Source: Cristatella mucedo | Taxonomy: Eukaryota > Bryozoa > Phylactolaemata > Cristatellidae | Direction: 5' to 3' | Length of the DNA: 64,000 nt | NCBI GenBank assembly: GCA_009760855.2 | Contig: WPIO01000157.1 | Coordinates: 391,001 to 455,000, forward strand | In this document: positions 21,405-34,420 of the stretch, one piece after another | Position numbering within the stretch: position 1 is the first letter of the stretch | Layout of the letters: every line of letters begins with the position of its first letter | Position numbers and translations under genes: made by a program | The notes under the pieces: model-generated | What the model saw: the letters and a program-made list of their open reading frames with translations, nothing else | Databases searched by the model: none | What the model was told of the DNA's origin: nothing

Positions 21405-22118
21405 AGTGACCTGTCTCCCACAGTGCCTTGTAAAAAATTTAACTAGCTTTTTAGTTCTGTCTCGGCTTGATTATTGTAATTCCCTGTTGGCTGGGCTGCC
21501 AAAGAAAGCTATGAGACCACTGCAGCGGACTATGAACATGGCTGCAAGGCTAGTCTTCAAGTCCCAGCGGTTTGAGCATGTGTCTACTTTGCTGAAAGAG
21601 CTAGGATGGTTGCCGGTTGAGCAAAGGATACAGAGCAAAGTTCTTACACTGACCCACAAGGCCTGCCATGGCTTGGCTCCTTCGTACCTAGCTGAACCGC
21701 TACATCAGTTTCAGCCTGTTCGCGCCCTCAGGTCCTCTGTGGACAATAAATAAGCTGTCCCATTCCTCCGCTTAAAGACCGTTGGCGATAGAAGCTTTAG
21801 CTCTGCAGGTCCTAGACTGTGGAACTTGCTTCCACAATTCTTACGCAACGACAACTACTCTCCTACTTCCGACTATGGCTCATCTTTTTCAGCGGTCCTG
21901 AGCTGCTACTTCTATGCTACTCACTGCCTCAACTGCTCTCCTGACTCTGCTATGCTTCCCACTTTTTCTTTGTTGCGTGAGACGAAGTCTGTTGGCTACC
22001 GAATGCATACCGAAAGCCGCTTAGGCTGTGAGTGCGCTATACAAACCTCTCCTGCGTAACACCCACGTGGTCTTTATGACTTTGTGGAGTTACAGACGGA
22101 AATACATTACATTACATA
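21405..22118 (+). repeat. LINE-A 3' portion, plus strand
   Basis: Plus-strand translation starts at 'CLPQCLVKNLTSFLVLSRLD', then 'YCNSLLAGLPKKAMRPLQ', 'LGWLPVEQRIQSK' and 'GLAPSYLAEPL', the C-terminal part of the reverse transcriptase ORF. It then runs through the 3' region ('ttgcgtgagacgaagtctgt') and ends in repeated ACATT units. It overlaps the truncated 10.1-kb copy by only about 60 bases of the same element. Confidence 0.75.
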
Positions 22119-22124
22119 ACAATA

Positions 22125-22270
22125 CACTTGATAAAGCACCCTCAGAGAACTCCATCTCTTTCTAAGCGCTTTAAATTTGCTGCAAAGGAAACACGATCGA
22201 ATGGTGAATGGCGCTTGATAAATAACACGAATAACATGGTTAGGGGTGAGATGCACAGGGTCAGCATGCA
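22125..22270 (-). repeat. LINE-B 3' end, minus strand
   Basis: Begins 'acacttgataaagcaccctc', then 'tctaagcgctttaaatttgc' and the 'gatcgaatggt' block shared by all minus-strand LINE-B copies. It directly abuts the end of the plus-strand LINE-A. Confidence 0.65.
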
Positions 22271-22279
22271 AGTGCGGTT

Positions 22280-24420
22280 AGTTAGCTAAGGAGTGAAAGG
22301 CAACAGAGCCTAGAAGAGTTCACAAAAAGCACATGTCCTTATTCCAAGCATCTGCTTGAAACAAGTAAAAGCAGAAAGGTAAAATATCTAAAATAAAAAA
22401 CGAGGGGGAAAAATCTTGGTAAAAGAAAAATTGGAGGCTCTGACCGGGTCAGAGGGCTCGGGGACTTGCCAGTGTGCAAGAGAACTACTGACACCGGATG
22501 CAAATTTGATCTGACCCTAGTAATGTTCGGAAAATTGAACAGGAAGTGATCTAGATCTAGAACAGGCAGTCCCATGGGTAGATATATTAAATTAGCTACA
22601 TGGTGAATGGAAAATGCCCTCGATGCATAGTCTCGACAGCCCTTCAAGACAAACTGTGGACAAGGGGACTGGTACTAGAAGCATGATGTCTAGCAAACTT
22701 AGTGCATACACCAAGTACACCAAGTCAGTCAGTTCAGGCCCATATCAATTGTAAATGCATAACAGATATATCAGTTTATCACTGTCAAAGCAGTTGACTA
22801 GGTTTCGTACTGGGAAATGGTCACATTGAGCAAGCGACATGGACAGCTGGAGTCTTTTAGATCATTGAGGTGTTGGGCATGCTAGTTATTTTGAATTGCA
22901 GTGAGCGTGACACATCAATACATGAAGATGGGAGAAGATCAACCTTATGGTGGTATGGTTTGACTTTGCTGACGCCCACAGTTCAGTCTCCACGAGGTGG
23001 TCCAGCCCATCCTAACTCATATCAAGATGCCTGAATAACTTAGGGTCATTGTAGCTGAGTGCTTTTGAGGACTTCAAAGCGATGCTTACAGCCCGAAAGT
23101 TCACTGCTGATAGGCAACTGCTCTGTGATTGTATCTCTGTACCATTTCGTTGCTAATCTTCAGCTAGTTTTGGAAATAGTCTTGCGATATGTTGTTCCTT
23201 TAGACCTCAGGATAGCCACAGCAAAGAATCTGTGTCTACCGTCCATAAGCATGCTAATGGATGACATCGCCTTCGGGCCTCTGTGCACCGACCACTTCAA
23301 CACTTCACTGAATTGCATGGCGGAACTATTTAACTTGGCGTCGGATGACTTTTAAGCCGAGTGCAAGCTGCACATTGACTATGAAAGGATGATAAGTACA
23401 TATCACTAGCGACTGAAGAGCTGGTCAAAAGCCTACTCTTTGCCCCTTATCGACAGGCTGTCATGTGCAAGAGGTTAGTGCAAAAACTTAAGGCGGCAGA
23501 GAGCCTCTGACTGGTACGAGCCATTGATTGGTCTCCCTGGGAAGCAGAAAATGTAGTGCTGCTAATAAGGTTTGCTGCTTCAGAGGTTGTGGAATGTCCA
23601 GATGTATTACAACATTCCATTTACCCTGCTGGGCAAATATAGTAATGCCTCAAATTCCACATTTAAAAGAAGTATTCCGATGAGTTTCAGCAAGAAAGTC
23701 TTGTGTGCATCTTTCTTCAGGGTATGTCTTCCAAGTAAGTCTCTAATGAAAGATTCAAGCGTGGAAAATGTCACGCTGCAAATAATGCTACAGGATGTAT
23801 GAGATAATACCAGCAGCAAGGCCTTGAAGTGTCAAGTCTACTGTATATGACTGCGGCTCTAAGCTTGGCAATAAAGAACTTCGATCGGGAACTTTGACTG
23901 GTAGGGATGTATTAGAACTTCAGCAGTAACGTTTGATAACGAGTAACGAGGATGTCACTAGGAGAAAGATGAGGCAGGTTGAAGAGGGGAAATGACTTGC
24001 CGAGGCAGTCCAAAAACCGAAAAAGGGTCAGATGACGACCTGGGCACCACCACATACTGAAGATAACTAGGACTGTGTAAGGAATGCAAACACTGCATGG
24101 CATGCTTTTTCTGCTTCGTGCGACACGTGAATAGTTGCTACTCCCTGCAATTTAGGCATGTGGCAGCTTCGGAACAATAACAAGAGTATGAGGTACCTAA
24201 TAGCTGGTGGATCGATGAGAACACGTTTCTGTGAGGTTGCAAGAAGTCAGTTGCAAGAAGACATTTATGGGCATTTATGGCACAACCAAGTGTTGGAGGT
24301 TCTGAACCTGATGAGGTTGTGTAATGCAAAATGGAACTTAAAGAGAGTGAGGCAGTCCTGAGTATGAAGCAAAGGAGAGGCTAGTAGGAAGCCGGCTGCT
24401 ACCCCCTTAGTTTTGGCCAG
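22280..24420. other. No recognisable gene
   Basis: Mixed-composition sequence with short open frames on both strands (for example 23059-23355 and 23572-23802 on plus) but no splice context, family motif or match to the repeats named here. It may be an old unclassified repeat. Confidence 0.35.
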
Positions 24421-24430
24421 GATAACAACG

Positions 24431-24487
24431 CTTCAATAGACTGCATCTGACAAGACTGCCAGTCTTGCCATATGCAGTCTATTGAAG
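24431..24487. repeat. Near-perfect loop-less inverted repeat
   Basis: Arms 24431-24458 and 24460-24487 are 28 bases each, with two mismatches and a single-base spacer. The outer 16 bases (CTTCAATAGACTGCAT) match exactly. Flanks carry AGCCGGC / GGCCGGC and then TTAATTAA. No gene overlaps it. Confidence 0.85.
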
Positions 24488-24959
24488 TGGCGGCCGGCTT
24501 AATTAAATTATGTAGGTAGTGTTAGGTTGTAGCTGACCTGCCCGGTCTGATTTTTCAGTTCATGTGATGTTTGTTGATTGATCTGCACCTAAATACTCTC
24601 GTGAAATCCTAAACCCTTTATTCGTAATTCTCATCTCGAGTTAACTTCGCAGGGAGGGAAGAAGGTGCAAGTAGCTTATGAGCAGGAAGCTTATGACGAC
24701 TAGTCCCAGAAAGGAGTAAAGGGTCGAGATGTGAACTTTTTGCTGAGGGGTGGGCGATAGAAGCCTTGTGGGTAGTGAATGAATTTAGTGTCTGAATTTC
24801 CTGGATTAGAGACCGGCATAGCCTCCATATTTAGCACCAATTTCTGAGGCTATGTAGCTATACCTAAATGATAACCCGGAAGCTGAGAGGACCTTTAACT
24901 CTCCATCGTGGCAAATAACTTGCAGTCATAGACATGGGTCAAACACGATGGCTTATCAA

Positions 24960-25890
24960 GAAGACAGTTTTCTGAATAAAACTCTGGAACTTCAAGAGGT
25001 CACTACAAGCATTTGATGGTGGTCATACTGTAGCACTTCCAAATGAGAGCTCAATCTCTCTGCTAGTTCTTCTGGATCTTTCAGAAGCATTGTATGCCAC
25101 CGATCGCCTCTTCCTTCTTGAGAGCTATCTCATTATCTCGCCTCCGCATCACTGGCACTGCACTGCTCTGCAATGGCTTAAGCCTTGTAAGAATTCGCAC
25201 AATCTTTAGTGGTTGCTCTTTCGATTGTACTGCAGAGTGCATGGTGTGCTTAGCGTTCGTCCTAGCACAGCGGATTCCTCTTCACCGTGCAGGCACAGCT
25301 GACATGCACTGTCCAAGTAGAGGTCTAGTCAGCAGCTAGCCAGATTCCAAGCCGCTTGGCATGCTTAAAAAGGAGGTCTGTATGGGGCTTCAGTCATGGA
25401 TCTCCTATTCTAAAATAACTGTAGCAGCTGCTGATAAAAATCAAGTTCTGACTCTGAACCTTTTAATGTGTGGCTTGTCCTATATGAGCTCTTTCCTATT
25501 CAGCTGAGCTGCTAAAAAAGTCTCAGCATCATGTGCAACCAGGTCTATCTGGGGGAAATTGAGTGAAGATAAAACGAACTTGGTAATAATTGGTAAACCT
25601 CGAGTGACTCAAAAATTGGAAAACCTATACCTTAAAATGGGATCTGCCAGCATGTCTCCTGCAGATTCTGCATGAAATCTAGGTGTCCTGTTCCAAAGTG
25701 AACCTTCACTAGACGACCACATCAGCTCCACAGTAAAGTCTGCCTTTATTCAGCTATATAACGTTAGAAAAACTTGGACCTGCTTAGACAATAATACTAC
25801 ATCCAAGTTGGTCCATGCATTTGTGACTTCCCGTCTCGACTTCTGTAACCACTACTTTCAGGTCTTCCTTACTGTGCAATAAGCCAGTTA
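24960..25890 (+). repeat. LINE-B reverse transcriptase copy, decayed
   Basis: Plus-strand frames show 'SISLLVLLDLSEAL' (motif A region) near 25.05 kb, 'DKTNLVIIGKPR', 'NLGVLF', 'SLDDHISSTVKSAF' and 'KLVHAFVTSRLDFCN' near 25.8 kb, separated by stops and frameshifts. It is abutted at its 3' side by a LINE-B copy in the opposite orientation. Confidence 0.7.
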
Positions 25891-25929
25891 ATAATATTAT
25901 AACAACACATTCTTTTGTCCCGCCTTCAA

Positions 25930-26300
25930 AAACCTGATCTCATTCCATGCACTTGACATTAGCTGCAAAGGAAGCACAATCGAATGGTTACTGGTAGCAT
26001 ATTAAATGACAACAAGCATAATATGGTTAGAGGTGACATGCACAAGGTCAGCATCAAAATGGTTCGTGGCAGCATGCCCAGTGTCAGCACCCATAAGCAC
26101 AAAAAGGACGAATCCCATGGACCTATTAACTGCTGTGATAAATAGATGCGTTTTAGCTTCTTCTCAAATGTGGTCAAGTCAGGGGAGGTCGTGCCACCAG
26201 TCGGAAGTGAGTTCCAAGCTTTGGGAACATGCGAACTAAAGGCACGGTCTCTAAGATTTGAGGTTAGTATCAGGTGTTGGCAAACGATTAGATTCCGAAA
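25930..26300 (-). repeat. LINE-B 3' portion, minus strand
   Basis: Contains 'tgcaaaggaagcacaatcga', 'ggttagaggtgacatgcaca' and, further in, the reverse complement of the ORF end ('gtcaggggaggtcgtgccac', coding on minus for the 'AFKAWNS'-type block). The closest full match is 55988-56330. Confidence 0.65.
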
Positions 26301-26302
26301 TA

Positions 26303-26590
26303 ATGTAAATAATGTATCTCCGTCAGTAACTCCACAAAGTCATAAAGACCATGTGGGTGTTACACAGGAGAGTTTTGTATAGCGCACTCACAGCCTAAGC
26401 GGCTTTCGGTACACATTCGGTAGCCAACAGACTTCGTCTCATGCAACAAAGAGAAAGTGGGAAGCATAGCAGAGTTAGGAGAGCAGTTGAGGTAGTGAGT
26501 AGCATAGAAGTAGCAGTTCAGGACCGCTGAAAAAGATGTGCCATAGTCGGCAGTAGGAGAGTAGATGTCGTTGCGTAAGAAAAGCAGGTG
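26303..26590 (-). repeat. LINE-A 3' end, minus strand
   Basis: Reverse complement of the LINE-A terminal region: 'gtatctccgtcagtaactcc', 'gcctaagcggctttcggta' and 'cagacttcgtctcatgcaac'. It lies directly beside a LINE-B copy in the same orientation. Confidence 0.65.
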
Positions 26591-26689
26591 GTACGGTGCT
26601 TAGCCTGATGAGGGTAGGTCTGATAGGTAGGCAGGAGCCTTAGAATGAAGGGACTTAAAAGTGAGTGGCGGAATATTGAAGTAACAGCA

Positions 26690-26800
26690 CTACCCGTATT
26701 GACATGCTCCCCTAACAGCATATGCGAAGTGCCTGAAAGGAGACTTGGTTCTCTGGAGACTCGATACGAATATCGTGTTACTATTATTATTATTATCATC
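26690..26800 (+). repeat. LINE-B 3' tail
   Basis: 'gcgaagtgcctgaaaggaga' followed by a short link and (TAT)n, the LINE-B/SINE-1 style 3' end in plus orientation. Confidence 0.5.
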
Positions 26801-26849
26801 ATCTCAGTGAGATATTTCAAGGCATAGACATCAAGGGTCACCGGTCATC

Positions 26850-27660
26850 CGGGGATCAAACTTTCTTACATTGAATGACAATAAAATCAACTTACTATTT
26901 ATAGGAAAACTTGGTGTTCTTCATAAATTGTAAAGCCTTGTTTTCAAAATGTACGGGCCAGCATTTCTTCTGTAGCTTTTGCATGCAATCTGAATGTTCT
27001 GTCCCAAAATTCCCTTTGACTAAATGACCATATCACCTCCATAGTCAAATCTGCCAACTTTCAGCTCAGTAAGATACGTAACAAAACCGTTCATACGAAT
27101 TCGGGCCTAGTGAGATAATTATACCACAGTCAAGCTGGTCCACGCATATGTAACATTCCATATCGTCTTCTGTAAATCATGACTTGCAGGTCTTCCTGCC
27201 CGTGCAATAAGCTTACTGGTGGAACACTTCCGATAGTTTTGTCCGTCTTGATAGTCATGACTGCCATATTAAACAATTTCCTATCGGCTCCCCATCAAGC
27301 AGCTTATCTCAAAGGTTATATCACTCACTTTTAGGTCCATCTATTCTTCCTCTAGTGAATCTAGCCAAAATACATCCTACTTAGGCTTAGCCTCCTACTA
27401 CCCACTCTTCTTAACCAATTCGTTTAGCTGTGCATCGAACCAACCTCAAATCTTTAGGAGACAGTATCTTTAGTTCGTACGCTTGCAAAACTTGAACCAT
27501 AATCCCTGACTTAACGACATTGAAAAAGAAGCTATCAATGCAGCTGTTCGTCCCAGCATTTGCTCGGTTTGTTTGAACTTTTCTCTCTGTAGCTGATGCT
27601 GTGAATCTTATTATCAATCAATTGACCAAAGTTTTTCAGCTGATTTAAAGGGCCTCGAAA
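26850..27660 (+). repeat. LINE-B 3' portion, decayed
   Basis: Collinear with 25.56-25.9 kb: 'acttactatttataggaaaa', 'tctgaatgttctgtcccaaa', 'agctggtccacgcatatgta', then the ORF C-terminal region ('aacttgaaccataatccctg') and a decayed 3' end near 27650. Many stops. Confidence 0.6.
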
Positions 27661-27689
27661 GATGACAATAATAGTAATGATAATAGTAC

Positions 27690-28470
27690 TAAAATACTTG
27701 TATAGCGCCCTGAGAGAACTACGTATTCTTTAGAGAAGAACGTTTCGGTAGATAGTGGCAAAACTAGCAAGAGGTCATGAAGGACCAAAATGCAGCAGTG
27801 CTTCCACTAGCTTAATTAGACATGAAGGGTAGAGTGCTTTCATTCAATAGCATGTCTTGAGTCTTCGTTTCAATTTTTCAGATAAGATTTTCTTTTCAAT
27901 TTGTTCAATTATTTGTAGCTACTACATTACTGCCGTGTTCTTCGATACTGCTATCATCACTCACGCAAGAATTGAAGTCGTACTCACTCAATAAGATATC
28001 GACTCATTAACTTGACCATGTCTAGATTTAGCAGTTAAGCTGTGCCTAAGCACGAAGGGTTACGAACCTGGCAGGGCAATTGGGCCAGTTAGTACAGCTA
28101 TTTTTTACAGGTAAAGCAAAACACCTACAAAAAATCTGCTACAGACAATAATTGTATGTAACAATACACACGGGGCTCAATGGGAGTGATTCAGATGGTT
28201 CAAAAACATTGATTAAGAAAAATCGACATTCGTAACATGCACGAGAGCATTGGAGGCTGCATCTCGCTGGGGGAGGTAGTGCCTTTGGGATCATGGGATG
28301 GTTTTTTCGGCTAATATATTGTGGATTCAACACCAGACAATATGTGCACTAGCTATTTCTAATAATAATAATAATAATAATAATGCACTTGATAAAGCGC
28401 CCTCAGAGAACTCAATCTCTTTCTAGGCGCTTTACATTTGCTGTAAAGGAAAATGCATTTCAATGGTGAG
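27690..28470 (-). repeat. Two short LINE-B/SINE-1 style tails, minus strand
   Basis: At 27690-27740 ('tatagcgccctgagagaact') and at 28364-28470 ('taataatgcacttgataaag' after (AAT)n, then 'ctaggcgctttacatttgct'). Sequence between them (27750-28360) shows nothing I can name. Confidence 0.55.
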
Positions 28471-28920
28471 TAATATCATGCTATTGATCATTGCTGATAT
28501 GAATTATAGATATATGCTAATATCGACTAAATGACAATCATAGCTTTTCAGAACTTACTTCTTAGTGCTGCCGTCTTTTTCAGTGGTGATTTCAGCATTT
28601 TTTAACACCATTGAAGCTTCCCGAATATTTTAATTAGGTATATATTCTGTATAAGCAACCAGTTTATCTACAATTTAATGCATTCAATTGTTCTCACCAG
28701 TTCACAGGAGCAAAATTACATTGCAAATCCAAATTCAAATCAAACACAAACTGTCTATTAATACCAAAGAGCACAAAAAGTGAAAATCAGTGAATTTATA
28801 TATACTAACAACACTTGAAAAAAATCTATGCTTATCCCATATAATTATTCTATAAAAAAAACCTGAATAACAAATGCATGATTCCTATTATACTACTATC
28901 ACTCATTCTCAGCAGAGTTG

Positions 28921-29026
28921 TCCAAAGATGCTCGCCATTGACGTCCGAGATCGTGAGCTCGAGTCCTGAAACATTTGTGAAATGCCTTGATAGAGATTAA
29001 TTTCTCGAAGGGCACTACAAGAATAA
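28921..29026 (+). repeat. SINE-1 copy
   Basis: Plus-strand, head-truncated: 'agatgctcgccattgacgtc', B-box-like 'gtgagctcgagtcctg', then the LINE-B-like tail 'gaaatgccttgatagagatt'. Confidence 0.5.
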
Positions 29027-29179
29027 TTAGTTTTTTCTTTTCTTTTATCTATTACGCTTCTTCTAGAGTTTGTACTAATATGGCTAAGAGGCTTGTGATT
29101 AAAATCAGGAAATTATGTCATGGTCCCCTTTTTAAACAAGCTGCACTACAGTGGCTACTTTAACTCACTAGATCCATTA

Positions 29180-29580
29180 CGTCTTAGGTCCTTTGTACGT
29201 AGCTGGATTACTACTTCAATGTCAGCCTCCTCCTGCCTCCAGGGCCTTTCAACCCACTTTAATTAGCTCTTCCCTTTTCCAATTAAACACTTTTTACAAT
29301 AGCCTTTTCTCTTCAGGTCCAATACTGTGGAATTCGTCGCCACTATCCTGTGCGACAACAACTCCTCTCCTGCTGCCCACACTGGCAGCTCCTTTCTAGA
29401 TGCTGCCCCCTTTCCTTCCCTGTGCTATTACATTTGTGCTACTTACTTGACTGTCCTTCTGACTCTGCTAGCCACTTCACTTTTTCTTTGTTGTTTTAAA
29501 TGAAGTCTGCTGGCTACCGTATATGCACCAAAAGCCGTGTAGGTTTTAAGTGAGCTGTAGAAAGCTCTCCATTAATTAAT
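29180..29580 (+). repeat. LINE-A 3' portion, decayed
   Basis: Collinear with 21.67-22.06 kb: 'cctttgtacgtagctggatt' (the G-L-A-P-S-Y-L region), 'tcttcaggtccaatactgtg', 'tgaagtctgctggctaccgt' and 'aaaagccgtgtaggt'. Several stops. Confidence 0.6.
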
Positions 29581-29610
29581 CCAAGCATCATACCTACTTA
29601 GTCTTCATCT

Positions 29611-29871
29611 TCAAAGCATATTTGACTTACAAGTGAAGATACAACATATGGCACATACTTGCTGCATCGAGCATTTCTTTTTTGTAATTACCGTCGATCG
29701 CACATGTGACAAGTTTGCAAGTGGTTTGGTGACCCGACAAAATGTGCTCAAGCTAGTCGGTTGCACACTCTGTTTTAAGGCCACGGCGGTTCTCGATGTG
29801 TAGATTTTGGCTATTAGAAAGAACAATGTCATTACTACACAGCTTAATATCACTGCCGACCTCATTTTCAT
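29611..29871 (-). CDS. Possible start exon of a single-pass membrane or secreted protein
   Basis: Minus-strand frame opens MKMRSAVILSCVVMTLFFLI, then 'AKIYTSRTAVALKQSV'. A short basic N-terminus before 14-16 hydrophobic residues is typical of a signal anchor (type II) or signal peptide. A possible donor GTAATT lies near 29690, after 'HVRST'. No family motif and no linked exon found. It may be chance in AT-rich sequence. Confidence 0.22.
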   Translation of the reverse strand: MKMRSAVILSCVVMTLFFLIAKIYTSRTAVALKQSVQPTSLSTFCRVTKPLANLSHVRSTVITKKKCSMQQVCAICCIFTCKSNML

Positions 29872-30268
29872 GAACTGTCATTTTCTGATCGATCAACTGC
29901 AGCCAGATTACAGACCGCCTATGCAATTGCATTTATTAAGCTCCCAGATGCTGTACTGAAGGGTATTGCAACTTCAATTGGCTTTGATTGAATCAGCTTG
30001 TTGCAGTTCATTAACCAGAGCACCCATGCCGGATCATATATGTTATTTGCTAAGAGCAGCAAGGAAGACTATACGCAGATTAAACATTGTATAGTAGGAA
30101 TTGATTAACGATCACTTTTATACATAGAGAAGCAGCAACAGGTTGCAGATATAGGGGCAAATGCAAATTGCAAGAGAAGGAGCGACGTGAGAGCAGATGC
30201 AAGAGAATGGGGCCTGTATGCACAGAAACAGAGAGTATACCTTGTATATACATTTATGTATACACAGC

Positions 30269-31570
<1,302 letters not shown>

Positions 31571-31574
31571 AGAA

Positions 31575-31870
31575 CTAAATCGCTTTCTCTCGGCACTTTA
31601 TTTATGCTGAAAAGGAAGCACGTCAATCGATTGGGGATAAGCACATAAAGGACAATGTATACAGACGAAGCAAATGATATCAGTAACAGGCGGGTTTTAA
31701 GCTACTTCTTAAATGTCATGAAGTTCCTGGATCTCGTCAGTAGGTCAGCAGCGCCTTCAGTTCCAGGCTTTGCGAGCACAGAAACTGAAGGCGCGGTCTC
31801 TTTAGGTTGGAGGTATGTTTGAGGACAGCTAAACGGCTTGCGTTAGAAGAGCAGGCGGTACAATCCATCG
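31575..31870 (-). repeat. LINE-B 3' portion, minus strand
   Basis: 'aactaaatcgctttctctcg', 'gctgaaaaggaagcacgtca', then the ORF end ('ttccaggctttgcgagcaca', 'ggcgcggtctctttaggttg') in reverse complement. Confidence 0.55.
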
Positions 31871-31879
31871 CAGACTGGT

Positions 31880-32480
31880 CTGAAAGTGTATGCACTGTGA
31901 CCGGGCTTGTCGGCGGTCAGCTCTTCTAGTCCATGCGCTTTCCCTGCATGCCGCCGCATGCCTTGGGCGAAGAATTTCATACGACCTTCGCTCGCCGCCT
32001 ATACCGTACGCATAGAGGTACGGCTACTAACTAGTAACACAGACACGACACCACTCGCTACTAAGCACCCGCTCGACCGCTGAAGCTAGCCTATCTCTCT
32101 CTAGAGGTCGGACAACCTGATATGCGCTATATACTTAATTCAGCGAATGCTAAGTAGAAAATCTCGCGCACATGCGGCACCGAGCATACTACGCGCAAGG
32201 AAAGCAATACTCTTCGCATATTCGACAGGAACCCACAGCGCTCCGAGGCAAGGTCGTATGAAAAAAGTGAGAAATCAGCCAGCATCAGCCATTCGCGTGC
32301 ATCCATTGGGCTCTGTGGACTTACGGCCTTCCGTGCGTTAGCTCAATTACAGAGCGATTGCTCGGACAACCCGGTACGCGGTAGATAGCCAAACGAACCA
32401 AACGGCTGGGACGCCAACTGTAGCCCGGATGCGGTCGCTGGTGTCTGCTGCTGTCAGCTGCTCTGCTATTGGAGCTACTC
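31880..32480. other. GC-richer, CpG-containing stretch upstream of a possible small gene
   Basis: Composition rises relative to the flanks, with many CpGs (for example 'tcgctcgccgcctataccgt'). It ends just before the ATG at 32520. This is what a promoter of an unmethylated gene could look like, but I see no clear TATA box or initiator. Confidence 0.25.
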
Positions 32481-32519
32481 CGGTAGGTGCAGCGGTCTTC
32501 AATTCAGCGTAAAGCTAAA

Positions 32520-32708
32520 ATGAAGCAGCACTTGTATTTGCTATATTTTCTTTTAGCTGGCTGTATCTTGTGTTCTGGAACTTCTGCAAGCAGCATTATG
32601 AATCGTACCGACAGAAGGAGCTGCACTCCATACTCTGTGACCTTGCGTAACTGGCGCATTCAAACCAGCCCATTCCAAAGTCGTACATCACCGTTCAGCG
32701 AATCTTAA
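32520..32708 (+). CDS. Possible small secreted peptide, 62 aa
   Basis: ATG with A at -3 opens MKQHLYLLYFLLAGCILCSG, a good signal peptide: one basic residue, a Leu-rich core, and small residues near a likely cleavage site around 'GTSAS'. The rest has one N-glycosylation sequon (NRT), one Cys and a Ser/Arg/Pro-rich end, then TAA. It could be a complete short peptide or a first exon spliced at an internal GT such as the one after 'PYS'. No family recognised. Confidence 0.35.
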   Translation: MKQHLYLLYFLLAGCILCSGTSASSIMNRTDRRSCTPYSVTLRNWRIQTSPFQSRTSPFSES

Positions 32709-33950
32709 CCTGCAACTAATGGCAGTAAAAAAAAATTGATGCTAGCGGGTGTGACTTACGTCGGACAGAGGAGGAGGCTTGCCTTCTTTTTGCTTTTAGT
32801 TACTTTGAGCCTAGCGCCAGGTTTTCCTTTTAAATAATTTGTCAGTTATGATATTCGCATACACGTCGCTAGAACTGCACTTTCTAAGCATTTGAAAGGG
32901 CCAAAATAGATAGCATATCACCATGCTAGCGCCAGTACGCATAATCATGTCGCGTTTAGCTAATAGAGTAGGTTTTAACCTTATTTGCGTCACTGACCTC
33001 TTTGAAAATCTGGTGAAAGCTGTGGACCCCTCCTTCGGAAAATGCATTTAAGCACATTAAAACAACTTTTTATGCTGTAAGTATACTTTATTTAATTAAA
33101 TATTGATTTCCTCCTAAAATTCAAGACATGCACAGAGTATTATTAGAGTAAAAATTCTTACCAAAAATTATTTTTCCCTCTCTTTGTCATGCACAAGTCC
33201 ATGGCCATTCCATATATAAATTAAACGAAGTCATCATGTGCAATTAAAAATCTAAATTCTGCTAAAATTTTAATGAGAAGACAGTGGTTGCTTGGCATAA
33301 ATAAGATCATGAAACCGTTAAGTGATCTTTGACAAGGTAACCCGCATGTCATCTTTGATATCCAATCAGTTTGGACCAATCGTGTTAATAGAAGTGCTGA
33401 AAATCCCAATTCACAGTCAAAGAGGTATCTGACAGAAATAATAGCAACCATAGCTTGCTTTACCCACGAGGGTACGCTTGTTGAAATGCTCACCGGCATT
33501 CTTCAAGACTCGTAGATTTGAATTCATTTAATCCCGTTTATTTTTATCTTCATGCCAGTCTGGTCATCTTTGGAAAGGTCTACACATTGCTAATTCATTC
33601 TATGTCAGCAAGAAAAGCATTATGAATCCTTATTTAAAATTTAGATCACATGAGCAGAATTAAGCTTTAAAAGAGTTCTTCAGAGCATCCAGATGTCTGC
33701 AGAATTCTGCTTGCAAAGAAACTGACAAAGCCACAGCTTAAGGTAAAATAAAGTAGTGTATTGAAAATATTATTTTTTTTATTTGACTTGCGTGGTACCC
33801 TGAAGCCTATCCGTAGACCCGTTGGGGTACACCGACTTCAGATCAACGGTCTCTGGCGTAGAAGATGATTCACAGAGACGGAGGATAAGCTGTGAAAAAT
33901 CGGTGGTTTTTGAGTTTCAACGTCAGCGAGTTATTGTATAACGCAACGTC
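32709..33950. other. No recognisable gene or repeat
   Basis: AT-rich. Frames at 32811-33047 and 33221-33499 (minus) have no splice or family support. Confidence 0.4.
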
Positions 33951-33959
33951 CGTCAGTGA

Positions 33960-34420
33960 GGAGTGTGGCAGTCAAGGAGAGCTGAATCTCTTTCTAGGGT
34001 CAAAATTTAGCTTTCAAGGAGCGACAACTTTCACAATTTCAGGAAGGATTCGCACAAAAAGCAACTCATATAGACAAAACAACAGCTGGGGAGAATGTGT
34101 TACTTTTTTAGAAATCAATGCTTCTTTTAAATTTTTCAAGTCAGGAGACGCGATTTCCACGCTTTAGGAGCATGGGAAGTGAAGGTATGGTGATTCGAAG
34201 ATTTTAAATTGGTTAAAGGCACAGCTACAAGAATTTGGTCAGTAGAGAGATTGGTGGCCGGAGCACGACAACGAAGAGAAGAGAGTGACAATAACCTGTA
34301 ACTTGATAGGCTGCTGGATGGGGAATAAGTGCAGGTCGATGATGATGGTATAATGTAGGATGGTGATATAATGGCAGTTGGGATTTTAACAGCAAACAAG
34401 GCTCCTTTAACTTTAGGCGT
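33960..34420 (-). repeat. LINE-B 3' portion, minus strand, diverged
   Basis: Starts with the tail signature 'gagagctgaatctctttcta' and runs into the reverse complement of the ORF end: minus-strand 'SNHHTFTSHAPKAWKSRLLT', the 'R-A-F-S-x-x-A-x-K-A-W-N-S-L-P' type C-terminal block. Confidence 0.55.

Noticed and set aside
21087-21446. 119-codon plus-strand and 95-codon minus-strand frames just before the LINE-A copy
   Set aside because: Open on both strands with no splice or family support. The plus frame runs into the start of the LINE-A fragment in another frame.
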